Part shown: positions 55,774 through 64,000 of the stretch, in pieces | How the letters are laid out: each line of letters opens with the position of its first letter | How positions within the stretch are numbered: position 1 is the first letter of the stretch | Source of the DNA: Prevotella sp. P5-92 | GTDB taxonomy: Bacteria > Bacteroidota > Bacteroidia > Bacteroidales > Bacteroidaceae | Length of the DNA stretch: 64,000 bases | Reading direction: 5' to 3' | Assembly (NCBI RefSeq): GCF_002251245.1 | Contig: NZ_NPJG01000001.1 | Coordinates: forward strand, 96,484 to 160,483 | Translations under genes and position numbers: made by a program | The notes under the pieces: model-generated | The model's input: the letters and a program-made list of their open reading frames with translations, nothing else | The model's database searches: none | What the model was told of the DNA's origin: nothing

Positions 55774-56500
55774 CTGGAAGATGAACAAGAACCTGCAGGA
55801 GGGCGTTGCTCTCGCAAAGGAACTGACAGAGGTAGTAAAGAACCCTAACTGCGGTGTCATCATCTGCACACCATTCATACACCTCGCAAGCGTTGCCGAA
55901 ATCGTTAAGGACAGCGCCATCGAACTCGGTGCCGAAAACTGCGCCGACAAGGAAAAGGGTGCTTACACTGGAGAAGTGTCTGCCGAAATGGTAAAGAGCA
56001 CTGGTGCACAGTGGGTCATCCTCGGCCACTCTGAGCGTCGCGAGTACTATAACGAGACTCCAGAAATCCTCAAGGAGAAGGTACAGCTCGCACTCGCTAA
56101 CGGACTGAAGGTGCTCTTCTGCATCGGCGAGACTCTCGAAGAGCGCGAGGCTAACAAGCAGAACGAAGTGGTTAAGGCTGAACTCGCTGGCAGCGTATTC
56201 AACCTCTCTGCTGAGGAGTGGAAGAATATCGTCATCGCCTACGAACCAATCTGGGCCATCGGTACCGGCAAGACCGCTACCGCAGAACAGGCTGAGGAAA
56301 TCCACGCTTACATCCGCTCGTGCGTAGCTGAGGTCTATGGACAGGAAGTGGCTGACGACACTACCATCCTCTATGGCGGTAGCTGCAAGGCAAGCAACGC
56401 TCCTGAACTCTTCGCTAAGCCTGACATCGACGGCGGACTCATCGGTGGCGCTTCGCTCAAGGCTGCTGACTTCAAGGGCATCATCGACGCTTGGAACTAA
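55748..56500 (+). CDS. tpiA: triosephosphate isomerase
   Basis: A 250-residue TIM-barrel enzyme interconverting DHAP and glyceraldehyde-3-P in glycolysis. Catalytic residues are visible: Lys11 in GNWKMNK, His in LGHSERR, Glu in [14 protein letters not shown], with phosphate-binding [13 protein letters not shown] and [10 protein letters not shown]. It starts 26 bp inside the end of the DoxX-like gene, so is probably translationally coupled. Its codon use is more biased than that of neighbours, as expected for a highly expressed enzyme. Confidence 0.98.
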   Translation: MRKKIVAGNWKMNKNLQEGVALAKELTEVVKNPNCGVIICTPFIHLASVAEIVKDSAIELGAENCADKEKGAYTGEVSAEMVKSTGAQWVILGHSERREYYNETPEILKEKVQLALANGLKVLFCIGETLEEREANKQNEVVKAELAGSVFNLSAEEWKNIVIAYEPIWAIGTGKTATAEQAEEIHAYIRSCVAEVYGQEVADDTTILYGGSCKASNAPELFAKPDIDGGLIGGASLKAADFKGIIDAWN

Positions 56501-56596
56501 TTCATAACAATAATGTCAACAAGGAGGTGACAGGTGAGTGACATGTCTCCATGGCCTCACCTGACTCCTCTCCTTACTGAGAAAACAATTTTATTT

Positions 56597-57235
56597 ATGA
56601 AACTTTTTGCCGCACTCACACTTCTCTGCATAAACATCAACGCTACAGCACAGACGTTCACACAACGACTGCAGAGACCTGTTGCCGGAAAGGGAACCGT
56701 CACCGTGGTTCACAGCGCGGCAATAGACAAACTCGTGAATGGCAACCAGCCAGACATCAAGCCAACAAAGCCAACAGATAATAACGGCTCGGCTGACAAT
56801 GTAACAAAACTCTCCCCAAAAAACACTTCTGAAAACTCCAAACCGTCTCCCGACAAAAAGGAGACAACAAAAAAAAACGCTGTCCCGCAAGAGGACTCCA
56901 CCAAAAAACAAACCGACAACGAATTCGATATCCCAACCGTGGATATGCGAAAAAAAGTAATGGGACGGAGCTATAAGGTCAACGGATATCGAGTTCAGGC
57001 TTTCGCCGGCGGTAACACCCGAGCCGACAGACAAAAAGCACAGAACATAGGAGAGGCGATAAAACTCAAATTCCCAGAACAACCCATTTACGTTCATTTC
57101 TATTCACCACGATGGATATGCCGAATAGGCAACTTCCGTACTTACGAGGAGGCTCACGCCATGCTGCTCGAAATAAAAAAGATGGGATATAAACAGGCTT
57201 CTATCGTGAAAGGAAAAATTAGCGTACAATATTAA
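56597..57235 (+). CDS. SPOR domain-containing secreted protein
   Basis: A 212-residue protein from the MKLFAALTLL start at 56597. An upstream in-frame ATG (56534) adds 21 residues without signal character. Signal peptide 1-19 (ends NATAQ). A low-complexity Lys/Pro/Asn/Thr region (about 45-115) leads to a C-terminal SPOR domain (about 135-212: YRVQAFAGGNTRADRQKAQNIGEAIKLKF ... RWICRIGNFRTYEEAHAML). SPOR domains bind denuded peptidoglycan at the division septum. It lies between tpiA and folE; folE begins at the next base after its stop. Confidence 0.88.
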   Translation: MKLFAALTLLCININATAQTFTQRLQRPVAGKGTVTVVHSAAIDKLVNGNQPDIKPTKPTDNNGSADNVTKLSPKNTSENSKPSPDKKETTKKNAVPQEDSTKKQTDNEFDIPTVDMRKKVMGRSYKVNGYRVQAFAGGNTRADRQKAQNIGEAIKLKFPEQPIYVHFYSPRWICRIGNFRTYEEAHAMLLEIKKMGYKQASIVKGKISVQY

Positions 57236-57817
57236 ATGAATCCAGAAACAGAATACCGTGACGGACTTGACAGTCTCGCTTCACACTACAAAGACATACT
57301 CCAACTGCTTGGAGAAGACACAGAAAGAGAGGGCCTCCAGAAGACTCCTATGAGGGTGGCTAAAGCTATGCAAGTGCTCACCCGGGGATACTCTATGGAC
57401 GCACACAAAGTGCTCACCGACGCACTGTTCAAAGAGGACTACAGCCAGATGGTGATCGTCAAGGACATCGACTTCTTCTCGCTCTGCGAACACCACATGC
57501 TTCCTTTCTACGGCAAGGTACACGTGGCTTATATCCCTAACGGATGTATCACCGGACTGAGCAAAATAGCACGCGTGGTGGATATATACTCTCACCGTCT
57601 GCAAGTGCAAGAGAGAATGACACTGCAGATCAAAGAGTGTATCGAACAGACCCTTAAACCTCTCGGCGTCATGGTGGTCGTCGAGGCAAGACACATGTGC
57701 ATGCAGATGAGGGGAGTGGAAAAACAAAACTCCATCACTACCACCAGCGAATTCTGCGGGGCCTTCAACCAGGCCAAGACTCGCGAGGAATTTATGAACC
57801 TAATTCATCATCAATAA
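57236..57817 (+). CDS. folE: GTP cyclohydrolase I
   Basis: A 193-residue enzyme making 7,8-dihydroneopterin triphosphate for folate synthesis. Zinc ligands are visible: Cys84 and His87 in [11 protein letters not shown] and Cys155 in [32 protein letters not shown] is also diagnostic. It abuts the SPOR gene with no gap and closes the conserved DUF1599-DoxX-tpiA-SPOR-folE cluster; no other folate gene is nearby. Confidence 0.98.
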   Translation: MNPETEYRDGLDSLASHYKDILQLLGEDTEREGLQKTPMRVAKAMQVLTRGYSMDAHKVLTDALFKEDYSQMVIVKDIDFFSLCEHHMLPFYGKVHVAYIPNGCITGLSKIARVVDIYSHRLQVQERMTLQIKECIEQTLKPLGVMVVVEARHMCMQMRGVEKQNSITTTSEFCGAFNQAKTREEFMNLIHHQ

Positions 57818-57848
57818 TATATTTACTTACCTTTTAAAACGAAATAAT

Positions 57849-58406
57849 ATGCAACAGACCGATAGTAAACAATTTCAGAAACACTCGTTTGCCGACCTCT
57901 TCCTTAACAGCTGCCTCGGAAAGATAGCCATCATCATCGGCATCACGGCCATCATCCTCGTCGTAGCTAAAGTCACGGTGCCATCAAAGGCAAAGATGGA
58001 AATGGAAATCGAGGACGACATCAGAGAATGTATCGAACAATGCCAAGCCAAAGATGCTGACAAGTCTGACGACCTGGTGAGAAACACCATGTCGGTGTTT
58101 ACTCATGCCGATAAAAATTCTGAGGACGAAGAGACGATGGACATGTTTTGGGAACATAACTCCATCGAAATCTACCGCCACATGTTCTTCTCTACTGCTT
58201 ATCTGCGCAACAATGCCATTCCTAACGGTAAACGTGTGGGATTAGGCGTGTTCGGACTGGTTATTCCTATGCTCGACTACAGCGACTTCATCATGCGCAC
58301 AGGTCCCATCAGAAAGGAATATAACCAACGTATCATCCAAAACGAATTTTCAGTGGATGTCGAACCGGGAATGGATCCCGACGACGACTCTTACGAACAA
58401 TATTAA
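57849..58406 (+). CDS. membrane-anchored hypothetical protein
   Basis: A 185-residue protein with one N-terminal TM helix (about 22-43, LGKIAIIIGITAIILVVAKV) after a short cytoplasmic stretch. The rest should be periplasmic: an acidic region (MEMEIEDDIRECIEQCQAKDADKSDD), then a more hydrophobic part (VGLGVFGLVIPMLDYSDFIM) and an acidic tail (MDPDDDSYEQY). It follows folE by 31 bp. Family not recognised. Confidence 0.7.
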   Translation: MQQTDSKQFQKHSFADLFLNSCLGKIAIIIGITAIILVVAKVTVPSKAKMEMEIEDDIRECIEQCQAKDADKSDDLVRNTMSVFTHADKNSEDEETMDMFWEHNSIEIYRHMFFSTAYLRNNAIPNGKRVGLGVFGLVIPMLDYSDFIMRTGPIRKEYNQRIIQNEFSVDVEPGMDPDDDSYEQY

Positions 58407-58419
58407 GTGACTTCACTCG

Positions 58420-58485
58420 CACAAGGAAGTCACTTTCCTCACACAAGGAAGTCACTTTCCTCACACAAGGAAGTGACTTTCACTG
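58420..58485. repeat. three 22-bp tandem repeats
   Basis: Units at 58420-58441, 58442-58463 (identical) and 58464-58485 (diverged at the 3' end). Each contains GGAAGTCACTTTCC, itself nearly palindromic. Sits between convergent genes and may help end transcription. Confidence 0.85.
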
Positions 58486-58520
58486 CACAAAAAAAGAACA
58501 AGAGGCGGGATTCAGGATCC

Positions 58521-58955
58521 TCACCTCTTGCTCTTGAAAAAATCTTTCATCAGCTCGGAACATTCCGACTCTAACACCCCACCGATAATCTCGGCCTTCG
58601 GGTGCATGGCCTTTGGCGCATACTTCAAGAAACCGCGTTTCTCGTCGTATGCGCCAAATACTATACGGGGAATCTGCGCCCATCCTATCGCTCCGGCACA
58701 CATCACACAGGGCTCTACTGTCACATACAGGGTACAGTCGGTGAGATACTTACCGCCAAGCGTGTTGGCGGCAGCCGTTATAGCCTGCATCTCTGCATGG
58801 GCCGTGACGTCACACAACGTCTCTGTAAGGTTGTGGGCACGCGATATCACCCTACCCTTACACACCACTACAGCCCCTATAGGTATCTCTCCCACCCTGG
58901 CTGACTCTTCTGCCTCTTGAAGGGCTTTCTTCATGTATTCCTCGTCCTTGCTCAT
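58521..58955 (-). CDS. tadA: nucleoside deaminase, TadA-like
   Basis: A 144-residue zinc deaminase of the cytidine/deoxycytidylate deaminase fold. Zinc site: His53 and catalytic Glu55 in TAHAEMQAI, Cys83 and Cys86 in VEPCVMCAGA. GAYDEKRGF near the C-terminus is typical of TadA, which makes inosine at tRNA-Arg position 34. A guanine deaminase is a less likely alternative. It lies 27 bp downstream of the M48 gene on the same strand. Confidence 0.88.
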   Translation of the reverse strand: MSKDEEYMKKALQEAEESARVGEIPIGAVVVCKGRVISRAHNLTETLCDVTAHAEMQAITAAANTLGGKYLTDCTLYVTVEPCVMCAGAIGWAQIPRIVFGAYDEKRGFLKYAPKAMHPKAEIIGGVLESECSELMKDFFKSKR

Positions 58956-58982
58956 GTCTTGCTCCGAAAAAATGGCGGTTCG

Positions 58983-59921
58983 TTATTTCTTCGACGAAAT
59001 CTTCAACGTCCGGGTCGTGGTCTTACTGCCTGAAGAGGACTTATAAGAAGTGGAGGTCGTTGACGATGAAGAGGATTTTGTCTTCGACGATGTCGAGGAC
59101 TTTGTCGTTGTCGTCGGCTTGTAATATTGCTTCGCCTCAGGCAGCCACCCCTGGATATTCTTTATGCGACTCTCGTCACTCGGGTGGTCGCTCAGTATCG
59201 TGTATGTACTGCCCGTGGCCGATGCCATACGCTGCCAAAACGATACCGCCACCTCGGGATTATATCCCGCCATGGCAGCAAAGATAAGGCCAAGACGGTC
59301 GGCCTCGTTCTCCTGCTTGCGCGAATATGCCGCTCCTCCGAGCGTGGTGCCTATGCCAAAAACAGCAGAGCTGATATTCTGGAGGTTTGCACTGGCTCCC
59401 GCTCCTTGAAGTACACCGCCAATAATCTGTGCTCCATATTGCTTGCGCACCTCGTTGCTCAGTCGCTCGGCAGAATGCTTAGCAACGGCATGAGCTATCT
59501 CATGACCAAGTACTATGGCCAACGACGACTCGTCCTTTGTCACTGGCAACAGTCCTTCATACACCACAATCTTTCCACCAGGCATACAGAATGCGTTCAC
59601 GCTCTTGTCCTGCACGAGATTAAACTCCCACTTGTACTGCGACACCTCTACTGCCAGACCATTCTGCTGCAGATAGCTGACCACGGCACTTGCCAAACGC
59701 TCGCCACAACGCTTCACCATGGCTGTGCTTGTAGCGTCTTGCGATGCCTTTGCCTGCTTCATATACTCCTGATACTGCTGATTGCTGAGACTCAACACCT
59801 GCTCGTCGCTCACCAGTATGTTTTGCTTTCGGCCGGTGATGGGCACTGTAGATGATGTCCCACAACTGGCGGTAAGCATCGCTACCGTCAATACTGCAAA
59901 AAAATGTCTTACCTTTTTCAT
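58983..59921 (-). CDS. M48 family metalloprotease lipoprotein
   Basis: A 312-residue lipoprotein, lipobox TASC (Cys20). The M48 domain runs from about 40 to 270, with VLGHEIAHAVAKHSAER (zinc histidines and catalytic Glu, near residue 140) and the third ligand in SRKQENEADRLGLIFAA. It resembles LoiP/YcaL-type outer-membrane quality-control proteases. Odd: after the catalytic domain it carries a Ser/Thr/Lys-only tail of about 45 residues (from about 268). Perfect promoter upstream. Confidence 0.9.
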   Translation of the reverse strand: MKKVRHFFAVLTVAMLTASCGTSSTVPITGRKQNILVSDEQVLSLSNQQYQEYMKQAKASQDATSTAMVKRCGERLASAVVSYLQQNGLAVEVSQYKWEFNLVQDKSVNAFCMPGGKIVVYEGLLPVTKDESSLAIVLGHEIAHAVAKHSAERLSNEVRKQYGAQIIGGVLQGAGASANLQNISSAVFGIGTTLGGAAYSRKQENEADRLGLIFAAMAGYNPEVAVSFWQRMASATGSTYTILSDHPSDESRIKNIQGWLPEAKQYYKPTTTTKSSTSSKTKSSSSSTTSTSYKSSSGSKTTTRTLKISSKK

Positions 59922-59962
59922 ACCTTTATTGTTGTTCTTCTATTTCCTTTTTTTAAACTATG

Positions 59963-59994
59963 CAAAGTTACAACACTTTTCGCAATCCTCCAAA
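59963..59994 (-). promoter_or_regulatory. promoter of the M48 protease gene
   Basis: Minus strand TTTG (59991-59994), 20-bp spacer, TAACTTTG (59963-59970), 42 bp before the ATG. Confidence 0.8.
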
Positions 59995-60202
59995 CTTTTC
60001 GTGAATAAACTTATCATTTTCTCTTCACTATATATAATAAGGTGTAGTGAAGGCTCAATGACATTATATAAAGACAACCGCCTTTCGCCACGTTAATTTT
60101 TAATAAAATCTCTTTTGCTTTCTTGGAATATTATCAAGAAAATTGTAAATTCGCATTAATTCAAAATCTCTAACAAAACACAATCATCAAATAAAACACA
60201 TC

Positions 60203-61633
60203 ATGTATATTGCTCATAGAATAAAGATATTGCTTGTCTTAGCATTCATAATCACGGCACTCTGTGGATGTGAAAAAATCGACTTGGATGCTCTAAACGA
60301 GGGTAACTCTGCGCTTGGCTCCACGGACAACACGGAAGTGAAGGTGGCCACTCGTTCAACAAGCCCACTGTCATTCCCACTTTATCTCTATGCGTTCAAA
60401 GACGATGGCACGCTCCTCACAAAACAAACATTTGAAAGCGAAGAGGAGGACATGGTGATCATGGTGCCTAAAAATACGGAATGTCGCATCGTGGCACTTT
60501 CTGCCAACAGGACTTCCTATCAGTGGGATGAGTCCCCAAAGTTGTCATCGACCATCTCGTTCGGCTCTCCACAACTGCCTGACGACGTTCCTGACGACGC
60601 CGTGGCCATAGCACAGGGATTCACCACAGGGCTCGCCATGCAGATGGGTAGCGCCAATCTATTGACAAAGACCGACAACGCCAACGTCACCATACAACAA
60701 AACTACCAGGTGGCTTCGATCAACATCACACTGCAAAACCTGCCTGAAGACTGCCCGTCGGCCTTCGTGTCTATAGCCAATAGCGCCAAGGGCATTACGT
60801 TCGGCGGACAGACCATCGACACTCAGACCGCTCGCATACCTCTGAATAAGAAAGAAGGGAAATGGCAGTCGGGGGTTGTCTATATCATGCCCACAGTAGG
60901 ATCGCAAACCACCTTTACCATCGCTTACGACAACACCGACGGCGAACAGTATGCCTCCGTCAACTATCTTGCGCCACTGAAGCAGGGAACTCCCTACTCC
61001 CTTAATGGCATACTCAGCAACGGCAACATCTCTGTCTCTGGCAGCGTCAGCCCTGCTGCGTGGGGCAATCCCGTCAATCTCGACTTCTCTTTCTCTCCCG
61101 ATATCACTACCACCATCACCGCCGACGGCGACTCGCCTGACAGCAGCAACGACGTGTTCGAAGTGGAACAGATTCCTGAAGCCCTGAGCGTGTGGGACGG
61201 ACATATCGTCATCTCTTCTACCGAAAAAGATAATAACACGGCTGAACTCATGCTGATGTCGCTCACCGACTATAGCGGACTCACTTCCGCATTCAACACC
61301 ACTACTCCTAACGCTGCCTCCGACTGTGCACAGAACTATACCGAATACAATATCGGATCATGGCGTATTCCTACCTCCGACGAGGCGATGATTCTACGCG
61401 AGACTTATCTCACTTACACCGACAGCTTCGACAGTCTTATCGAGAGCACAGATGCTGACGCCATCGTCTTAACCGACGATAAAGGCACCAACCTTAGGTA
61501 TCTCTGCGACAACGCCGAAAAGACTTTCAGCTTTAAGGCCGGCAGCAGCTATAACTCCATAAAACAAGGTGGGGCCACGGTGAAAAACTATCGGCTGAGA
61601 CTGGTAAAAACCATTACAGTAAAGAAGCAATAA
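60203..61633 (+). CDS. FimB/Mfa2-like fimbrial anchor or tip lipoprotein
   Basis: A 476-residue lipoprotein, lipobox LCGC (Cys23). After a TRSTSPL stretch, the N-terminal half shows the beta-sandwich pattern of Bacteroidales fimbrial accessory proteins (PLYLYAFKDDGTLLTKQTFESEEEDMVIMVPKNTECRIVALSANRTSY; VASINITLQNLPEDC). The C-terminal part has a WRIPTSDEAMILRE segment and a lysine-rich end. Likely assembled at the cell surface as an anchor or minor subunit of Mfa/Fim-type fimbriae. A candidate promoter is CTTG-N20-TAAATTCG (60122-60153). It is 35 bp upstream of a second lipoprotein of similar type. The family call is from pattern only. Confidence 0.6.
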   Translation: MYIAHRIKILLVLAFIITALCGCEKIDLDALNEGNSALGSTDNTEVKVATRSTSPLSFPLYLYAFKDDGTLLTKQTFESEEEDMVIMVPKNTECRIVALSANRTSYQWDESPKLSSTISFGSPQLPDDVPDDAVAIAQGFTTGLAMQMGSANLLTKTDNANVTIQQNYQVASINITLQNLPEDCPSAFVSIANSAKGITFGGQTIDTQTARIPLNKKEGKWQSGVVYIMPTVGSQTTFTIAYDNTDGEQYASVNYLAPLKQGTPYSLNGILSNGNISVSGSVSPAAWGNPVNLDFSFSPDITTTITADGDSPDSSNDVFEVEQIPEALSVWDGHIVISSTEKDNNTAELMLMSLTDYSGLTSAFNTTTPNAASDCAQNYTEYNIGSWRIPTSDEAMILRETYLTYTDSFDSLIESTDADAIVLTDDKGTNLRYLCDNAEKTFSFKAGSSYNSIKQGGATVKNYRLRLVKTITVKKQ

Positions 61634-61668
61634 CTCATATACTATTTCACATCAAAACATTATTAATA

Positions 61669-62565
61669 ATGAAAATTTTTACGACACTCTTCCTAACGTT
61701 ATCTTTGCTCACTGCATGCGAGACAGTAAGCCTTGAGAATGAAGAAAAACACGACGAGACCATGGCTAACGTCAATGTCAACTACAAATTTGTTATCGAC
61801 GAGACGTCATGGCAGACACGTGCCACAACCACCGGGACCAGCGACGTCACCCGTATAGCACTGAAAGTGTTTGACAGTGAAAACAATCTGGTAACTGAGG
61901 TCAAACAAAGAAAGGACGACACCTCCTTCGGCACCATCACCGGACTGAAGCTCAACCCCGGCAACTACACCTTTGTAGCCGTCGCCCACATGGCATCGAG
62001 CACCACCGCCGAGGACGCAAACATCGTTTCACCAGAGAAGGTTGACATCAACGAGGCCTATATCCCCTTCCTCTACGCTTGCTCTGTGGAAAAGACGATA
62101 GAGAGTAGCTCCACCTCATCCCCACAGACGGTCACCCTCCCCATCAACCTTTGCGTGTCAAGACTAAGGGTTTATTTCACAAATGCAATGCCCGATTATG
62201 TCAAAAAGGTCATTTTGTCGCTAAACACAGGTGGCGAACAGCAGACGTCATACTCCTTCAATCCAAAAACAGGATGCAATCTCAAAAACTCCTCCTTCTC
62301 ACATACAATAACCATTCCAACAAATTATATTGGAAAAACCAATAACAACGTGTCTATCTTCGGACAGTTTGACGTATTTCCCAAGACTGTCGATGCCAAC
62401 ATCCAGGTCATCGACACAAACGACGAGGTAATAATCGAACGTAACTACAAAGACGTCGTTATGAAACGTGGATACATCCACAGCGTCAAGACCACATTCG
62501 ACCTCATGGACATTGAGACATCCTTCACCTTTGAAGACTGGACGGAAGAGGATGTACCACAATAG
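61669..62565 (+). CDS. FimB/Mfa2-like fimbrial lipoprotein
   Basis: A 298-residue lipoprotein, lipobox LTAC (Cys17). Two beta-sandwich domains: residues about 35-140 (VNYKFVIDETSWQTRATTTGTSDVTRIALKVFDSENNLVTEV, LKLNPGNYTFVAVAHM) and about 145-298 (LPINLCVSRLRVYFTNAMPD, VIIERNYKDVVMKRGYIHSVKTTFDL). Order and strand patterns match FimB/Mfa2 anchor proteins, which hold fimbriae to the outer membrane and limit their length. It is probably cotranscribed with the preceding lipoprotein gene. No fimbrillin (FimA/Mfa1) gene follows before the terminator. Confidence 0.65.
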   Translation: MKIFTTLFLTLSLLTACETVSLENEEKHDETMANVNVNYKFVIDETSWQTRATTTGTSDVTRIALKVFDSENNLVTEVKQRKDDTSFGTITGLKLNPGNYTFVAVAHMASSTTAEDANIVSPEKVDINEAYIPFLYACSVEKTIESSSTSSPQTVTLPINLCVSRLRVYFTNAMPDYVKKVILSLNTGGEQQTSYSFNPKTGCNLKNSSFSHTITIPTNYIGKTNNNVSIFGQFDVFPKTVDANIQVIDTNDEVIIERNYKDVVMKRGYIHSVKTTFDLMDIETSFTFEDWTEEDVPQ

Positions 62566-62599
62566 CCTCATCCCCCGTTCTACTGACAAAACAAAAAAA

Positions 62600-62652
62600 G
62601 TGCTACTCTTTTTCCTCTGACGTTATCACACGTCTAAAGAAAAGAGTAGCAC
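62600..62652. terminator. hairpin terminator between the fimbrial and transglycosylase genes
   Basis: Perfect 13-bp stem (62600-62612 with 62640-62652), AT-rich ends, placed between convergent genes. It can serve both. Confidence 0.75.
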
Positions 62653-62670
62653 CACCCAAAACAATTATTA

Positions 62671-63111
62671 TTACTTTCTCTTTAAGTTTTTCTTCACCTT
62701 GTTATAATAGCGCTGAGTGCGTTTCACACTGTAACGCATACCACCATTCCACGAACGGATAGCCTTCTCTACATTGTTCGAAGGATTGTGATGAGATTGA
62801 ATGAGAAGAAACATCTCTTTCGACTTCTCTACACTGAAACGATCGTTTAGAGTATATCTCTTCTTCATGTTGCGCTTCTTCAGGATATTGTTGCATTCCT
62901 TCACTAATATCGGAGTTATCTGCATAGCTCCACAAGAATTTCCACTTACAGCCTTTGGGTCTCCTTCGCTCTCAACTTGAATGATGGCCTCCATCACCGG
63001 CTCCCAATCAAATCCTGATCTTGTTTTCTTTACCGTGTCAGCAGCTGCATATTGCAACGAGACTGACGTTAAAATAAGACTTAGACATACAATTCTTAAT
63101 ATTCTATTCAT
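62671..63111 (-). CDS. small SLT-type lytic transglycosylase
   Basis: A 146-residue secreted protein from the MNRILR start (63111). A longer open frame to 63225 lacks signal character and would include the 5' leader. Signal peptide 1-24. SLT-fold motifs: IIQVESEGDPKAVSGNSCGAMQITP with catalytic Glu47, and later VEKAIRSWNGGMRYS with a tyrosine-rich end (RTQRYYNKVKK). It would cleave peptidoglycan at MurNAc-GlcNAc bonds. Small, without a binding domain. Perfect promoter upstream. Confidence 0.8.
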   Translation of the reverse strand: MNRILRIVCLSLILTSVSLQYAAADTVKKTRSGFDWEPVMEAIIQVESEGDPKAVSGNSCGAMQITPILVKECNNILKKRNMKKRYTLNDRFSVEKSKEMFLLIQSHHNPSNNVEKAIRSWNGGMRYSVKRTQRYYNKVKKNLKRK

Positions 63112-63251
63112 AACATAACTTTTTTGGAGCATAGTCTTCACAAGAAGACCGTGAAACAGACATGACACGCACGCCATATTTCTACTCCAGTTTGACTTAA
63201 GTATGACCGTCCCAACACGGGACATCTATGTCACCTATTAATTATCGGCTG

Positions 63252-63283
63252 CAAAGTTAGGAAGAAAAACTGAACCAACCAAA
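63252..63283 (-). promoter_or_regulatory. promoter of the transglycosylase gene
   Basis: Minus strand TTTG (63280-63283), 20-bp spacer, TAACTTTG (63252-63259): perfect match, leader of about 135 nt. Confidence 0.75.
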
Positions 63284-63886
63284 TATATTTAGGTATTTTA
63301 AATCTTTTTATGCCGTTGACAGTCAATAATATACGACTTTCTTGATATATATTAAGTATTTTTTGTGTTCGCACACAGCAAAACAACATATAATAACGCT
63401 GCATATACAAGATTTCCTTGCGAATCTCAGAAATAATGTATATCCTTGCCACGAAAAAGTTTGTATCTATTACAACATATATCATAGTGATTGTTTTCTT
63501 GACATTGTGATTGCTTGTGATAAATCGTTTAAATTCAGTGATTTGCAACTTCTGCAACTTAACAAGTCACGGATAAGTCACAAATATTTCCAACAAGCTA
63601 CACTTTTAAGTAACTTTAACTGCGACTGCGAGCTCAGTAACTACTCAGCACCCCTCGACATGTTACGTTCACCATTTTGACTGCAAAATTATATATTAAA
63701 GTTTCCCACACCTAAAAGAAGTGGTTGAAATTGCTACTAAGCCTTTATCCCATTTATTGGGAACAGACTTCTCGTTCTTTGAAAATATTGAAAAAAATCT
63801 GAGGATAAATAACAGATTGTCAATTATTTGTTGTATCTTTGTAAGGGTCAAAAACAAGATATTAAACAAAAAATCAACAATCTGTT
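63284..63886. other. gene-free AT-rich spacer before the insertion sequence
   Basis: No convincing gene or structural RNA. A TATCTTTG -7 element at 63834-63841 faces the transposase start. The left end of the insertion sequence should lie here, but its inverted repeat cannot be set without the right end. Confidence 0.5.
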
Positions 63887-64000
63887 ATGAATGCAAAATT
63901 AAGTCATTTTTCTGAATTATCCAACTTTTTGAGTGAAAAATCTTCTATCTGCAATGATTTTCTGTCATTATTGGACAGATTCAAGCTTGGACAGTCACTT
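63887..64000 (+). mobile_element. 5' end of an IS transposase gene (probably IS4 family)
   Basis: The first 38 codons are in the window, open to the edge. The N-terminus (MNAKLSHFSELSNFLSEKSS ... FLSLLDRFKLGQSL) matches the pattern I associate with Bacteroidales IS4-type transposases. Catalytic residues are out of view, so activity and family stay tentative. Confidence 0.5.

Noticed and set aside
63342..63680. 112-codon plus-strand ORF upstream of the insertion sequence
   Set aside because: AT-rich region with frequent Tyr/Ile/Leu codons by composition; no motif, and its 5' end lies beside the opposing transglycosylase promoter.

Overview
The window is chromosomal DNA of a Bacteroidales bacterium, most likely a Prevotella-group species (Prevotellaceae). 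This rests on a SusC/SusD polysaccharide utilization locus (PUL), type IX secretion genes (PorU, PorV) with C-terminal sorting-type tails on secreted proteins, a BspA-type leucine-rich repeat protein, FimB/Mfa2-like fimbrial lipoproteins, an IS1380 remnant, and many promoters of the Bacteroidetes form TTTG-N19/20-TAnnTTTG. No Shine-Dalgarno pattern is evident upstream of most genes.

Layout. 1-13.3 kb: a pectic side-chain PUL. On the minus strand it holds a membrane sensor/AraC regulator without kinase domains, SusC, SusD, a surface glycan-binding lipoprotein, a small protein with a sorting-type tail and a GH43 endo-arabinanase cut by the window edge; a GH53 endo-galactanase is divergent. 13.3-19.3 kb: ispF, then porV, porU and a FAH-family hydrolase. 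19.5-24.7 kb: AlkD-like protein, acid-phosphatase-like enzyme with a TonB receptor, and a histidine-rich secreted peptide. 24.7-28 kb: a degraded accessory island with long AT-rich inverted repeats and fragments of an Eco47II-like restriction enzyme, an AlbA_2-type protein, perhaps an AAA ATPase and an IS1380 transposase. 28-30.1 kb: the BspA-like gene. 30.2-34.1 kb: an operon of a sugar kinase fused to a RapZ domain, a MurU-like nucleotidyltransferase, and guaA. 34.5-41.9 kb: groEL/groES, sppA, lpxK, thiL and a type II pantothenate kinase, then tRNA-Phe and a PAP2 phosphatase with a tandemly repeated leader. 43-44.7 kb: repeats, a 46-residue orphan peptide and an LpxA-like acyltransferase. 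44.9-50.8 kb: a tripartite RND efflux operon. 51-59.9 kb: CCA-adding enzyme, a MoeB/ThiF-like protein, a conserved chromosomal cluster (DUF1599, DoxX-like, tpiA, SPOR, folE), tadA and an M48 protease. 60.2-64 kb: two fimbrial-anchor-like lipoproteins, a small lytic transglycosylase and the start of an IS transposase.

The PUL genes fit together: surface GH43/GH53 enzymes would cut arabinan and beta-1,4-galactan, the glycan-binding protein and SusD would capture oligosaccharides, SusC would import them, and the regulator would sense a product in the periplasm. PorU/PorV would export and anchor proteins with sorting-type tails, such as the BspA-like protein.

No clearly new multi-gene system is proven. 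The best leads are the kinase-less PUL regulator, the kinase-RapZ/MurU/guaA operon, an orphan promoter-terminator pair that looks like a small RNA gene, the 68-bp tandem leader repeat, the histidine-rich secreted peptide and the repeat-flanked island. All family assignments come from reading motifs, without database searches.
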